A DNA stretch of 64,000 nucleotides from Rhynchopus sp. YZ270_cl-10. Lineage: Eukaryota > Euglenozoa > Diplonemea > Diplonemida > Diplonemidae. Made by a program: the position numbers and the translations under genes. Within the stretch, counting starts at the first letter, position 1. The number at the start of each line of letters is the position of its first letter. The stretch covers positions 1,736,001-1,800,000 of the forward strand of contig OZ037841.1 of the NCBI GenBank assembly GCA_964035575.1. Direction: 5' to 3'. This document shows, piece by piece, positions 22,071-31,717 of this stretch. A model generated the notes under the pieces. The model saw nothing but the letters and a program-made list of their open reading frames with translations, searched no databases and had not been told where the DNA came from.

Positions 22071-22285
22071 GCAACTGACGCGCTGGAGAGGCCCTGGCCA
22101 AACATGGCGTGTTAGGGGAAATATATTCGTCGCACAGATTAGATCAGAGACCCCACCCGATATGTTTCTCATTTTACCTCTTTTGTGCTCCGCCACCGAC
22201 ACTCCCATTTTCTGTACTTCAGGCAATAATCATATACCATCACACACTGACACAGTCCGCGTGTGCTGGAAACAATCAATTTTTT

Positions 22286-22355
<70 letters not shown>
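22071..22355 (+). repeat. Split direct repeat A1 with 69-base poly-A
   Basis: 216 bp beginning GCAACTGACGCGCTGGAGAG and matching A2 at 26602-26817. An uninterrupted A tract follows (22287-22355); in A2 it is 43 bases. Confidence 0.9.
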
Positions 22356-22358
<3 letters not shown>

Positions 22359-22402
22359 TTTCAGAAACAATACAGAAACAGAAAAAGCAGGGGAGATACA
22401 GA

Positions 22403-22730
22403 AGAAAAAGCAAAAGCAGGGACTACGAGCCATACTCTAAAAGGATACAGAAGTAAAAAGCAAAAGCAGGGACTACGAGCCATACTCTAAAAGGATACAG
22501 AAGTAAAAAGCAAAAGCAGGGACTACGAGCCATACTCTAAAAGGATACAGAAGTAAAAAGCAAAAGCAGGGACTACGAGCCATACTCTAAAAGGATACAG
22601 AAGTAAAAAGCAAAAGCAGGGACTACGAGCCATACTCTAAAAGGATACAGAAGTAAAAAGCAAAAGCAGGGACTACGAGCCATACTCTAAAAGGATACAG
22701 AAGTAAAAAGCAAAAGCAGGGACTACGAGC
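22403..22730 (+). repeat. 50-bp tandem repeat in the element leader
   Basis: GGGACTACGAGCC recurs at exact 50-base spacing (22420, 22470, and so on to 22720), seven times, with a decayed eighth at 22743. It lies between poly-A and gag and could bind protein or package RNA. Confidence 0.9.
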
Positions 22731-22776
22731 CCAGAGAGGAGCCAGGGACCACGAGCCCTTTTTTCAAACCGTCAAC

Positions 22777-23823
22777 ATGGCCCTTACCCGGGACGACTTC
22801 CCCGCCAACGCGCACGACGTTGAGTGGGCGCAGGTGGAGGTGGGCAGAGCAGAGGGGCAGCCGGCAGAGGCGGCGGCGGGATGCGTGTTCCCGAGCTGCG
22901 CCACGGTGCACGGAGGAGGCGCAAACTGCTGGCGCTGCGGCCACCGAACTACGGTGACATGCATCCGCAACGTACTCCCGCAGGGCCAAACACGCACGGA
23001 GTTCACGGATGGCATTCTGGAGTTGGGGTGGTCGTGTCCAGTGTGTGAGTGGATACGCGCTTTCGCGATCCCACTGGACGACGCCGTGAGCAACGCTTCT
23101 GACCCGGCACCGGATATCCCAGCACAGCAGAACGCAGCACAACAGCAGCAACAACCACAGAACGCACCACAACAGCAGGACATGATGGTGATCCTGATGC
23201 AGATGAGGGACCAGATGGTTGCGTTGAACGGCAGGATGACGGCGTTGGAGGAACAGCGAAACCTCGCACTACCCCAGGGTTTCCATGCAGAGGTGGTCGG
23301 GACATGGAAAAACGTACACGTACCCCAGGTGAAGACACTGATCAGGACGGAAGTCAGCAAAGTATTCAAAGAATACGCACTTCCTGCAAACCTTGATGTG
23401 GCCCGCGAGCACGAGGTAGAGATGAGACGCAATTTCGATTTCCTCGACACCACTCTAAACGCTTTAAAACCAAACCCAGCAGACAACGGGGGGACGATGG
23501 CGGTGTTGCACAGGGTAGTGGTGACCATGTCCGCCTCCACCCATCTGGGCATATACGGCAGGAACATCCGTCTGACGTACGAGAAGAGGGCAAACGGCTA
23601 TCTCCCCGAAGCTTTCACCGTGCAGCTGCAGACGCGTATGTTGGAGCAGCTGGTAGAGGCGGGGAAGAATAAAAAGAAGGAGTACAACCGAAACAACGAC
23701 CGAGGCACCACGGGGGGTTACCGAGGGGACACAAACCAAAACGACAGGAAGAGGGACTACGACCGTACCAGCGACCGACGCACCGAGAACCAGGGAAAGG
23801 GGGGACGCGGGGGGAAGAACTGA
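22777..23823 (+). CDS. gag: Gag-like protein of the YR retrotransposon
   Basis: 348 residues from an ATG directly after the tandem repeats. Residues about 35-85 hold eight Cys/His-type residues (CVFPSC, CWRCGH, CPVC) that could bind zinc. A Gln-rich stretch (about 115-130) and a short amphipathic helix (MMVILMQMRDQMVALNGRM) follow. The C terminus is rich in Arg, Asn and Gly (RGTTGGYRGD, GKGGRGGKN), suiting nucleic-acid binding. No capsid homology is recognisable by eye, so the name rests on position and composition. It ends AAC-TGA-CTG, and the same frame continues open into the YR gene. Confidence 0.75.
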   Translation: MALTRDDFPANAHDVEWAQVEVGRAEGQPAEAAAGCVFPSCATVHGGGANCWRCGHRTTVTCIRNVLPQGQTRTEFTDGILELGWSCPVCEWIRAFAIPLDDAVSNASDPAPDIPAQQNAAQQQQQPQNAPQQQDMMVILMQMRDQMVALNGRMTALEEQRNLALPQGFHAEVVGTWKNVHVPQVKTLIRTEVSKVFKEYALPANLDVAREHEVEMRRNFDFLDTTLNALKPNPADNGGTMAVLHRVVVTMSASTHLGIYGRNIRLTYEKRANGYLPEAFTVQLQTRMLEQLVEAGKNKKKEYNRNNDRGTTGGYRGDTNQNDRKRDYDRTSDRRTENQGKGGRGGKN

Positions 23824-23838
23824 CTGCCCTACGCGCAG

Positions 23839-24789
23839 ATGCTCTTTCCTCCCCCCAGCGAAAGAGGCAGAAAACGACAACACGAGACCCCCCTCACAAA
23901 CAAACAGGAAAATACAATAATTCAATCGACTCAGACAACCCTCGCCCGATGCTTAGCGGAGTCCTCCTGGAAGAGCCTCCAAAGCACGTGTCGGCGATAC
24001 TTCGAATTCAAAAACGCTTGGGAGGAGAAACACACATGCACAATCTCACACGAAGTGGCGCTCATATATTGGGTGGAAAAGAAAAGGTCTTTAGACGGAG
24101 TCACGGAGAGTTCGGCGCTGCAATATACGATGGACGTGACGGCGGCGTTACGGCGGACAGGGGACGCACGCCTGGCGGAGTCCCAAATGGTGCAGGATTA
24201 TCGTCGGAGTCTGCGAAGGATGGGAGCACTGATGCCGGGCAAGCAGGCCAAGCCAGCACGTCCCTCCGAAGTCGCATCGGCGATCGAGCTGGAGAAGAAG
24301 CCGTTGATACGTTTAGCACTGGCTATGTGTTGGGTGACGGCGGGGAGGGCGTCGGACGTGCTGCGACTCAAGAAGCAGGAGATCACCATCAGACCAGACG
24401 GAGTGGTGGCAGTGCATTGGAGGGAGACCAAAGGAGATCCTTTCCAGCTGGGACGCTTCACGGGCCACCATCTCACAAAAACAGCGCAGGAAATTTTAGT
24501 ACAACGACTGCAAGCTGTCCGCGATCAGCAAGGTTTGGTTTTCCCACCAGGGATAACATCGCACCAACTCGGAGCCGCACTACAGAGAGTCAACAGGGAG
24601 CTGTCGTCGCACTCACTGAGAAGAGGGGCTGCGCAGTTCCTCCTGAAACAGAAGGTGCCCCTCGACGAAATATGCCTCCTCACCCGCCACCAAACAACGG
24701 AGTCTCTGATCCGATACGTCGCAGAAGCGGGACTACAGAGGGTGGACGTGACGGCAACCATGTCGCAGCAGCTGCAGGCAGCCATGTGA
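23839..24789 (+). CDS. Tyrosine recombinase of the YR retrotransposon
   Basis: 316 residues. It would join the circular DNA intermediate to the genome by a recombinase reaction rather than by an integrase. Catalytic residues visible: Arg in AGRASD (about residue 170), HSLRR (His258, Arg261), His in TRHQ (about 285) and Tyr in IRYV (about 293). The start is the ATG 15 bases after the gag stop, in the same frame with no other stop between, so a gag-YR fusion by UGA readthrough is also possible. The last codons, ATG TGA, overlap the RT frame. Confidence 0.9.
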   Translation: MLFPPPSERGRKRQHETPLTNKQENTIIQSTQTTLARCLAESSWKSLQSTCRRYFEFKNAWEEKHTCTISHEVALIYWVEKKRSLDGVTESSALQYTMDVTAALRRTGDARLAESQMVQDYRRSLRRMGALMPGKQAKPARPSEVASAIELEKKPLIRLALAMCWVTAGRASDVLRLKKQEITIRPDGVVAVHWRETKGDPFQLGRFTGHHLTKTAQEILVQRLQAVRDQQGLVFPPGITSHQLGAALQRVNRELSSHSLRRGAAQFLLKQKVPLDEICLLTRHQTTESLIRYVAEAGLQRVDVTATMSQQLQAAM

Positions 24790-24872
24790 AGTACTTGCTC
24801 CAGGGGAAGATACCTGGCGTACCATGGATCCCAGGGGAAAAGACACGCTACAATCCAGAGGACGAAAAAGAC

Positions 24873-26474
24873 ATGGGGCCGGGTTTGGAGGCGCTATACA
24901 ACGATGTCCTCGCAGTGTCGGTGAATGGAAAGCTGTGCAGACCACCCCGTGTGCGCGGTATTCCAGAAGACGACTACATCGCGCCAATATGCGCCGGTTT
25001 CATGGACATGCGAAAGCTGCAGGAGTTGGACGTGACAGGTGAACTGCAGGGAGTGATTGATCTGATCACAGATCCAAAAAGCTTTTACACGCAGTTCCTG
25101 GAAGGGGCTCTAGAGAACGTAAGATACGACACACATTTCCGGAAAAAGATCTCACGAAATCTCATGCACCACCTAAAAGCGCTGAAGGACTATAACGTGT
25201 TGGAGGAAGTGGATCAGGAACCCACCGTCGTACTGCACGGATTCACAGTGGAGAAGAAGTCGGGAGGGAGAAGGTTTGTTCTGGATGGCAGAAAGCTAAA
25301 CGACTGCATGCGGCACCCACCGGACATGTGGCTCCCGCGAATGCCCCAGGTGATACATCAAATTCTACAAGCCAACTGGGTGGTGAATACAGACGGGAAG
25401 AGCTGGTTTTACCAGTTTCCGGTGCACCCAGACATCAGGGACTTCTTCGGGGTAAAAGTAGCACCACAGCGAGGAGAGTTCGTGACCACAAGACTAAAAG
25501 CTCTGTGCATGGGGTGGAAGTTCGCCCCGTGCATTGCGAACCGAGCGGCGAGAGTACTGTTGCCACCGTCAGAGGGCGTCACGTGGGTTGACAACTTCAT
25601 TGTCACCGCAGACACGGAGGATGAGGCGACCAAGCAGTTTCAAAAATTCCTCTCCCGATGCAACGCTGTGGACGCGAAGATGACTTTGGACGAGAAAGGC
25701 TACGGGGTACCCACACAACTTTTTGAAACTTTCGGCGTCTCTTTCGACCTCAGACACCATATTTATCGTTCAGACCCGGAGTGGATTAAGAAATTTTTAG
25801 CGAATAGTGCACACGCGAAGGTAACCGGAGGGATGGCAACCCCTAGGGAAATCTACAAGGTGGTCGGGGGCATGGTGTGGCACTCATATATTACAAACTC
25901 TTTTCTATGTTTCCTACCCGCGACACTGAGCTTCATGAGAGACATCGCTCGAGACTTATACAACACGGCTGCATGGGACACGCCTACAGCAGTGCGCCCT
26001 TCGGTGGTGAAGGAAGTAAAGGAGAGGACGATACGTATTAAGGAAAATCCATGGATTGAACGGGGACCAACATCATCTATCACAGCATGGTCCGATGCTT
26101 CCTCGAAGGCGTGGGCGGCGATCCTTGAGTCAGAACCGCAGCAGGTGTCACAGGCGGATTTCTCTAACGAGCAGGAACACTGGCATATATACAGGAAGGA
26201 ACTTTACGCGGCAAAGCAGGCCGTAGCACTTGCGGCAAGATCGGTACATACTACGCGACTCAGGCTGATGGTCGACAACCTCCCGGCTGTACACAGCCTC
26301 CAGAGGGGCCACTCTTCAGACTACCGCTCAAATTTCGTGATCGCCGAACTTTTCACCCTAGCGGCCGGCGCCCGCATCCAAGTCGCATGTGAATGGGTAC
26401 CGACGTTGGAGCAAAAAGCAGACAAGTACACGAGAGGCGTGGTGGCAGACTACCCGATCACACTACCGGTTTAG
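24873..26474 (+). CDS. Reverse transcriptase / RNase H of the YR retrotransposon
   Basis: 533 residues from the first in-frame ATG after the YR gene. The frame is -1 relative to YR and open much further upstream, so a shifted or re-initiated start nearer 24786 is possible. RT motifs: A, TDGKSWFYQ (Asp about 174); B, CMGWKFAP; C, TWVDNF (about 238), where the usual second Asp of YxDD is Asn. RNase H follows with SDAS (about 408), RKELYAAKQA and MVDNLPAV supplying its acidic residues. No methyltransferase domain is seen. It would copy element RNA into DNA in the cytoplasm or nucleus. Confidence 0.88.
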   Translation: MGPGLEALYNDVLAVSVNGKLCRPPRVRGIPEDDYIAPICAGFMDMRKLQELDVTGELQGVIDLITDPKSFYTQFLEGALENVRYDTHFRKKISRNLMHHLKALKDYNVLEEVDQEPTVVLHGFTVEKKSGGRRFVLDGRKLNDCMRHPPDMWLPRMPQVIHQILQANWVVNTDGKSWFYQFPVHPDIRDFFGVKVAPQRGEFVTTRLKALCMGWKFAPCIANRAARVLLPPSEGVTWVDNFIVTADTEDEATKQFQKFLSRCNAVDAKMTLDEKGYGVPTQLFETFGVSFDLRHHIYRSDPEWIKKFLANSAHAKVTGGMATPREIYKVVGGMVWHSYITNSFLCFLPATLSFMRDIARDLYNTAAWDTPTAVRPSVVKEVKERTIRIKENPWIERGPTSSITAWSDASSKAWAAILESEPQQVSQADFSNEQEHWHIYRKELYAAKQAVALAARSVHTTRLRLMVDNLPAVHSLQRGHSSDYRSNFVIAELFTLAAGARIQVACEWVPTLEQKADKYTRGVVADYPITLPV

Positions 26475-26542
26475 CAGCGGAGCGTAATCCCATTCATCGT
26501 TCGCGCGGCGTCCCTTCGATCCGAGGGTCCTTAGGGTCCTGA

Positions 26543-26601
26543 GTGGAAGCGTGCAATGCAACAAACGGTCGAGATCTGATCAAGCGAAACGGATATATTT
26601 T
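26543..26601 (+). repeat. Split direct repeat B1
   Basis: 59 bp starting GTGGAAGCGTGCAATGCAAC, repeated as B2 at 26873-26931. Confidence 0.9.
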
Positions 26602-26816
26602 GCAACTGACGCGCTGGAGAGGCCCTGGCCAAACATGGCGTGTTAGGGGAAATATATTCGTCGCACAGATTAGATCAGAGACCCCACCCGATATGTTTCT
26701 CATTTTACCTCTTTTGTGCTCCGCCACCGACACTCCCATTTTCTGTACTTCAGGCAATAATCATATACCATCACACACTGACACAGTCCGCGTGTGCTGG
26801 AAACAATCAATTTTTT

Positions 26817-26860
<44 letters not shown>
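26602..26860 (+). repeat. Split direct repeat A2 with 43-base poly-A
   Basis: Second copy of A1 (22071), followed by an A tract at 26818-26860. Confidence 0.9.
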
Positions 26861-26863
<3 letters not shown>

Positions 26864-26872
26864 TGTCGGCAG

Positions 26873-26931
26873 GTGGAAGCGTGCAATGCAACAAACGGTC
26901 GAGATCTGATCAAGCGAAACGGATATATTTT
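26873..26931 (+). repeat. Split direct repeat B2
   Basis: Second copy of B1; the element ends here and passes into a GCGCGCGC run. Confidence 0.9.
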
Positions 26932-27010
26932 TTTTTGCGCGCGCGCGCTCAAAATTTGAGGGGGGTCCCGGACGCGTACCAAAAAAAAAAAATAACTAAG
27001 CCCTTATTAT

Positions 27011-27365
27011 ATTTTGTTAAAGATGTGTGCATGAGACGTGCATTCATCTTTCTTTTCTTTGTTTCGTTTCGTTGATATTTTTATTTCCTCACATCCCACC
27101 CTTTGCATGAGCACGACCGAGCTGCGTTTCAGCACATCAACTACTCTTTGGTGTGGCTCGGTTGTGAAATGTCGGCAACCCCCCACATTCACATCCTCTT
27201 ATGTCTCACTGCGACCAAAGTTAATGATTTTGGTGGAGTTTAGTGGAGTTTAAATACCACAAAACACCTCCAAATCCACCAAATTTCATGCAAAATCAGA
27301 CAACTCATGTGATGAAATGCATCTATACAAGAGTTGCGCCCCACACAATCAATGCCGTCATCGCG
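27011..27365. repeat. Duplicate of 3826-4200
   Basis: Part of the upstream block shared with the gene at 7701. Includes an ACGAGAG-type stem-loop at 27022-27040. Confidence 0.8.
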
Positions 27366-27375
27366 TATACTTTTT

Positions 27376-27549
27376 CATACTTCGTGGTCCACCTGAGTCC
27401 GCCAAAATAAATCCCACCAAGACCCCGCCCGAGTTGAGACGGACTCAGGTCCGTCTCAACTCGGGCGGACCTGAAACGGACTCGAGACGGACTCTCAAAG
27501 TCCGCCATAGTCCGTCTCAACTCAGGGCGGACTCATGTGTACCGCGAAG
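27376..27549. mobile_element. 174-bp palindromic MITE
   Basis: Inverted ends (CTTCGTGGTCCACCTGAGTC against CTTCGCGGTACACATGAGTC), a central perfect palindrome with arms CGAGTTGAGACGGAC, and a 10-bp direct repeat TATACTTTTT on both sides (27366-27375, 27550-27559). The paralogous site near 6985 (GTACTTTTTGG) lacks it. Confidence 0.75.
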
Positions 27550-28612
27550 TATACTTTTTGGTTCCACATTTCTGCGCAGGTTCTTCTGATTTCCTATTAC
27601 AAACGGTCTTTTGCGAGGTGACTACGTGAATGCTTACGTTCCTTCCCAAGATTTCATTTCGTTTCCCCCTCCCCTCTGAAACGGTGTCCCACAGTGTTCT
27701 CGAATTGTGTCCACCTTTTGAAAAATTTGGAATACACAAAAACCTGCACGTGTGGTGACCACCTGCGTAGATGTCACACAACATAGCCATTATTATCAAA
27801 CTGTTTAATGTGAAGCACGTGAGACACCTTTATTTTTTAATTTCCTCCCATTGGCTGCAGGGGTATGCAGGACTATTCTGTTTTGTCCTCAGGGAGGTGA
27901 ACGTCCCTGCCCCTCAATGCAAAGTCTCGACCCAACCTTTTGGTGTTCTTTACATACAGTGCGACGCGGCGAAGTCGGCCTCAGACGTGGCTGAGGCGTA
28001 CTCGGGAATACTTACGTTTAAGTGCGCCTCAAAATAAACTCAGACGTACCTGAGGCGTTAATCGTAAGTGATACCGAGCACGCCTCAGGCACGTCTCAGA
28101 TGTATTTTCCGGCCAGGCCACTTTTAAGGCGTACTAGGCCTCCTGCATTGTATGAAATTATGTATACTTTTAGTTGTTATTTTTTTTGAGACTGGGGATC
28201 CTGTGTCCCTTGTCTCATGATGGTGTGCCGTGCTGTGAAGAGTGCTGGATAATGCCTCCTTCTTAAATTGGGTCTTACAGGCTGGTGAGAAGGGAAGGGG
28301 GTTTTCTCGGCACACTGACCCTGCGACAATGTGCAGGCAGGCAAACAGAACAGACACAACTTCAAAGTGAAGGCGCTTCACTGATTAAGAAAGGATGGTT
28401 TGGTACTGATAAAAAAATGACAGTAGTTTTTTTCTTTACACCCTTTGCACCCACCCCTGCCCATATTTCCTGCAAATGCATTTCTGTACCGAGCTACCTT
28501 AACCTCTACTTGATTGTCTCGAGTCCCGTTTTCTATTATTCCTTCAAACATTTCACAACAGGTTTTTTTCGAACAGGGGACCAGCCCCCTGCCTGCACTC
28601 TTTCTTCATTGC
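27550..28612. promoter_or_regulatory. Upstream region of the gene at 28613
   Basis: Homologous to 6985-7500, but interrupted by about 530 bp (27940-28470) not found there. The insert contains repeated CCTCAG / CTGAGG strings and a possible inverted-repeat element at 27952-28157 (CATACAGTGC against GCATTGTATG). Confidence 0.55.
27842..27926 (+). promoter_or_regulatory. 85-bp invariant block, copy 2
   Basis: Same 85 bases and fold as 7274-7358. Confidence 0.55.
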
Positions 28613-31600
28613 ATGTTGGCGGCAGTGGTGTTAGTATGCACGTTGGCAGACTACAGACTCGTGGGGTGTTATATTGACGTCCCTTCAGACCGTGACATCA
28701 ACGACCACGAGGACCGCTCGAAGGCGACCTTTGAGCTGTGCAAGCAACTGTGCTCTGTGGATGCGCCAGGTGCGCCGTACAACGTGTTCGGCCTGCAGGA
28801 CTACGATGAGTGTCGCTGTGGCAACAGCTTCGGCAAGCACGGCCTCGCACCAGATACAGAGTGCAACACACCCTGCCAAAAAGACACCACACAGATGTGC
28901 GGTGGCGCCAGCAGGAACTCAGTCTACCTCGTAGAAACCGACTCCCCGACAACCGCACCCGCAACAGACCCACCAGCTACTGACCCACCTGCAACTGATC
29001 CACCTGCCACGGATCCACCTGCTACTGACCCACCTGCAACAGACCCACCAGCTACTGACCCACCTGCCACGGATCCACCAGCTACTGATCCACCTGCTAC
29101 TGACCCACCTGCCACGGATCCACCTGCTACTGATCCACCTGCAACTGACCCACCTGCCACTGATCCACCTGCAACTGATCCACCTGCAACTGACCCACCT
29201 GCCACGGATCCACCAGCTACTGACCCACCTGCTACTGACCCACCTGCCACGGATCCACCTGCAACTGACCCACCTGCCACTGATCCACCTGCAACTGATC
29301 CACCTGCAACTGACCCACCTGCCACTGATCCACCTGCAACTGACCCACCTGCTACTGACCCACCTGCCACTAATCCACCTGCCACGGATCCACCAGCTAC
29401 TGACCCACCTGCTACTGACCCACCTGCCACTGATCCACCTGCTACTGATCCACCTGCAACTGACCCACCTGCCACTGATCCACCTGCCACGGATCCACCA
29501 GCTACTGACCCACCTGCCACGGATCCACCTGCAACTGACCCACCTGCTACTGATCCACCTGCCACTGATCCACCTGCCACGGATCCACCAGCTACTGACC
29601 CACCTGCCACGGATCCACCTGCAACTGACCCACCTGCTACTGATCCACCTGCAACTGACCCACCTGCCACTGATCCACCTGCAACTGACCCACCTGCCAC
29701 TAATCCACCTGCCACGGATCCACCAGCTACTGACCCACCTGCTACTGACCCACCTGCCACGGATCCACCTGCTACTGACCCACCTGCTACTGATCCACCT
29801 GCAACTGATCCACCTGCCACGGATCCACCAGCTACTGACCCACCTGCTACTGACCCACCTGCCACGGATCCACCTGCAACTGACCCACCTGCAACTGATC
29901 CACCTGCAACTGATCCACCTGCAACTGATCCACCTGCCACGGATCCACCTGCAACTGATCCACCTGCCACGGATCCACCTGCCACAGACCCACCTGCAAC
30001 TGACCCACCAGCTACTGACCCACCTGCCACGGATCCACCACTAACTGACGCACCAGTGACTACATCTCCAAAAACCAACGCACCGACAACGTTCGTACCA
30101 GTCACACCTGCCCCACTGACGGAACTACCACCAACATCAACACCTCCTTCACCTGCACCACCAACACCTGCACCTCACACTGCCACACCACCGACAGTGC
30201 CACCTGCAACACCAGCACCAACAGAGACGACAACAACAGCACCGCTGCTGCGAGACACACCGACAAGCGGTATCAAAGCGTCTGTGAAGGAAGACCTGAA
30301 GAAGGCGAACACGGCTGCTGGTGCTGCAGCAGTTCTGGGTGGTGGTGCAGGGAATGCAGGGAAGTTGACTGTGCTGAACAGCTTTGGGTGCGAAGTGGAC
30401 GACGTGGATTTAGGTGACGAGCCACTGGACTGGGAGTTCCACCCGACAACAATATCACTTGGGAGTGCAGTTGGGCGGTACAAGCTTGCGGCGATGGTGA
30501 TGAACCCTGTGGTTGTGATGTGCATTGCGCTGCTGGTGCTGTGTGCAGCTGCAGTCATGCAAGCAACACTGGGGTACGGACGTGAGAAGGCAATCAGTGT
30601 GGCACGTTTTCCTGGGATACTGTACGTCCCATACCTGTTCTTGCTGCAGGGGACAAGCCTTGTGGCGGCACAGGTTGTGTTTGACCCTTCACGCTACCCA
30701 ACAATGGTTGCAGTGCTTTCGTACGTGACACTGGCACTGTGTCTGCTGTCGCCTGTGCTGCTGTACACCGCTGTGCTGCGCCATGTGAAGAGAGAGGCGG
30801 AGCTCTTTCCAGACCCTGCGATTGTGGGGAATCCAGAGGCAGGCGAGCCTGGGAAGCGTGCGAACAGTTCTGTGTACAAGTTTGCGTTTGGGACAGACAT
30901 CTGGGTGTCACGACAGAGCTACTTTGCAGAGAAGTACGGGAACTGCTTTGAGAACGTGAAGCCGACGTGTCTGTGGTACATCCTGTGTGAGCTTGCGGTG
31001 ATTCTGTGTCTGTCGCTGTTGTCTGGATGGCAGCCCACCTCTGTTGGGTCCTGCAACACACGCAACATCTTCATCACGATTCTGCTGGTGCTGTTCTTTG
31101 TTGCAACAGTTGTCAAACGTCCGTTCTTGGCTGCGATGGACAACTTGATTGCTATCACGCTGAGTGTTCTTATGGCTTCAGCAGTGTTGGGGATGACAAT
31201 AGCTATTGCGGCAGAGTCATCTAAGGACAGTGCACTGTACGCAATCAGCAGTGTGTGTCTCTTGGTCTCTGCACTGATGGTGATGGTTAAGTGTGTGTGG
31301 GACTTTGGGATCTATGCCATGGATGTGCTGATCTCACGTCGCAGCCGTGCACGTGAACAGGCTAGGTGTCAGGAGAAGGAGCTTATCCAGAATGATCTTG
31401 AGCTGGAGCTCGTGTCGGATGTGGGGCTGAGCCCCAAGCATTCGAACGCTCTTTCGGATTTGCCATATTCCCCAGTCCAGTCTTCGTCTGTTCTGATGGT
31501 GAACAGCGATGCGTCTGGCTCACCCTCACCGGCACATGCTGCAGAAGGAGTAATCAAGCTACAGGAGATTGAACCCCCAACTCCAAGAGAGAGGGCGTCA

Positions 31601-31717
31601 CTGAGCTCCTCCCGCCATAGCGCGCCACCTAGTACCGAGCATACTACAGTGTTGGACCTCTCTGCCTGGCGGAAGCGGCGTGAGTCTGAACACACGAGGG
31701 TCCGAGTGTGGGTGTAG
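28613..31717 (+). CDS. Seven-span surface protein with WSC domain and ATDPP stalk
   Basis: 1034 residues from the ATG at 28613, which opens a signal peptide (MLAAVVLVCTLA). Residues about 13-105 are a clear WSC domain: GCYIDV, CKQLC, FGLQDYDECRCGNS, CNTPC and MCGGASRNSVY give the eight-Cys pattern. WSC domains bind carbohydrate and occur in yeast wall sensors. About 72 ATDPP units follow (residues 115-476), then the family's conserved juxtamembrane segment (about 544 on), seven spans (about 630-905) and a tail ending RVRVWV. Only the ectodomain and stalk differ strongly from neighbours. The frame is open upstream to 28514 but lacks an earlier ATG there. Confidence 0.92.
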   Translation: MLAAVVLVCTLADYRLVGCYIDVPSDRDINDHEDRSKATFELCKQLCSVDAPGAPYNVFGLQDYDECRCGNSFGKHGLAPDTECNTPCQKDTTQMCGGASRNSVYLVETDSPTTAPATDPPATDPPATDPPATDPPATDPPATDPPATDPPATDPPATDPPATDPPATDPPATDPPATDPPATDPPATDPPATDPPATDPPATDPPATDPPATDPPATDPPATDPPATDPPATDPPATDPPATDPPATDPPATNPPATDPPATDPPATDPPATDPPATDPPATDPPATDPPATDPPATDPPATDPPATDPPATDPPATDPPATDPPATDPPATDPPATDPPATDPPATDPPATDPPATDPPATNPPATDPPATDPPATDPPATDPPATDPPATDPPATDPPATDPPATDPPATDPPATDPPATDPPATDPPATDPPATDPPATDPPATDPPATDPPATDPPATDPPATDPPATDPPLTDAPVTTSPKTNAPTTFVPVTPAPLTELPPTSTPPSPAPPTPAPHTATPPTVPPATPAPTETTTTAPLLRDTPTSGIKASVKEDLKKANTAAGAAAVLGGGAGNAGKLTVLNSFGCEVDDVDLGDEPLDWEFHPTTISLGSAVGRYKLAAMVMNPVVVMCIALLVLCAAAVMQATLGYGREKAISVARFPGILYVPYLFLLQGTSLVAAQVVFDPSRYPTMVAVLSYVTLALCLLSPVLLYTAVLRHVKREAELFPDPAIVGNPEAGEPGKRANSSVYKFAFGTDIWVSRQSYFAEKYGNCFENVKPTCLWYILCELAVILCLSLLSGWQPTSVGSCNTRNIFITILLVLFFVATVVKRPFLAAMDNLIAITLSVLMASAVLGMTIAIAAESSKDSALYAISSVCLLVSALMVMVKCVWDFGIYAMDVLISRRSRAREQARCQEKELIQNDLELELVSDVGLSPKHSNALSDLPYSPVQSSSVLMVNSDASGSPSPAHAAEGVIKLQEIEPPTPRERASLSSSRHSAPPSTEHTTVLDLSAWRKRRESEHTRVRVWV
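28959..30042 (+). repeat. 15-bp coding minisatellite, ATDPP stalk
   Basis: About 72 units inside the gene at 28613. The rare Asn variant (ACTAATCCACC) occurs twice, near 29370 and 29700, consistent with block duplication. Confidence 0.95.

Larger units (their letters stand above)
22065..26931 (+). mobile_element. Complete YR retrotransposon with split direct repeats
   Basis: Layout from left to right: A1 (22071-22286 plus poly-A), 50-bp tandem repeats, gag, YR, RT/RNase H, B1, A2 plus poly-A, B2. This A1-body-B1-A2-B2 order is the split-direct-repeat structure known from PAT, Ngaro and Kangaroo-type elements. The gene order gag-YR-RT is that of VIPER as I recall it. No target duplication is expected for YR elements and none is seen. 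All three reading frames are intact and A1/A2 look nearly identical, so it is probably recent. Confidence 0.88.

Noticed and set aside
22403..22730. Regular 50-bp repeats considered as a CRISPR array
   Set aside because: No variable spacers: the whole 50-bp unit is repeated in tandem. Eukaryotic retrotransposon context.
23949..24782. N-terminal extension of the RT gene overlapping the recombinase gene
   Set aside because: The residues are Arg/Gly/Ser-rich and read as the shifted frame of the recombinase; the recombinase frame has the catalytic residues.
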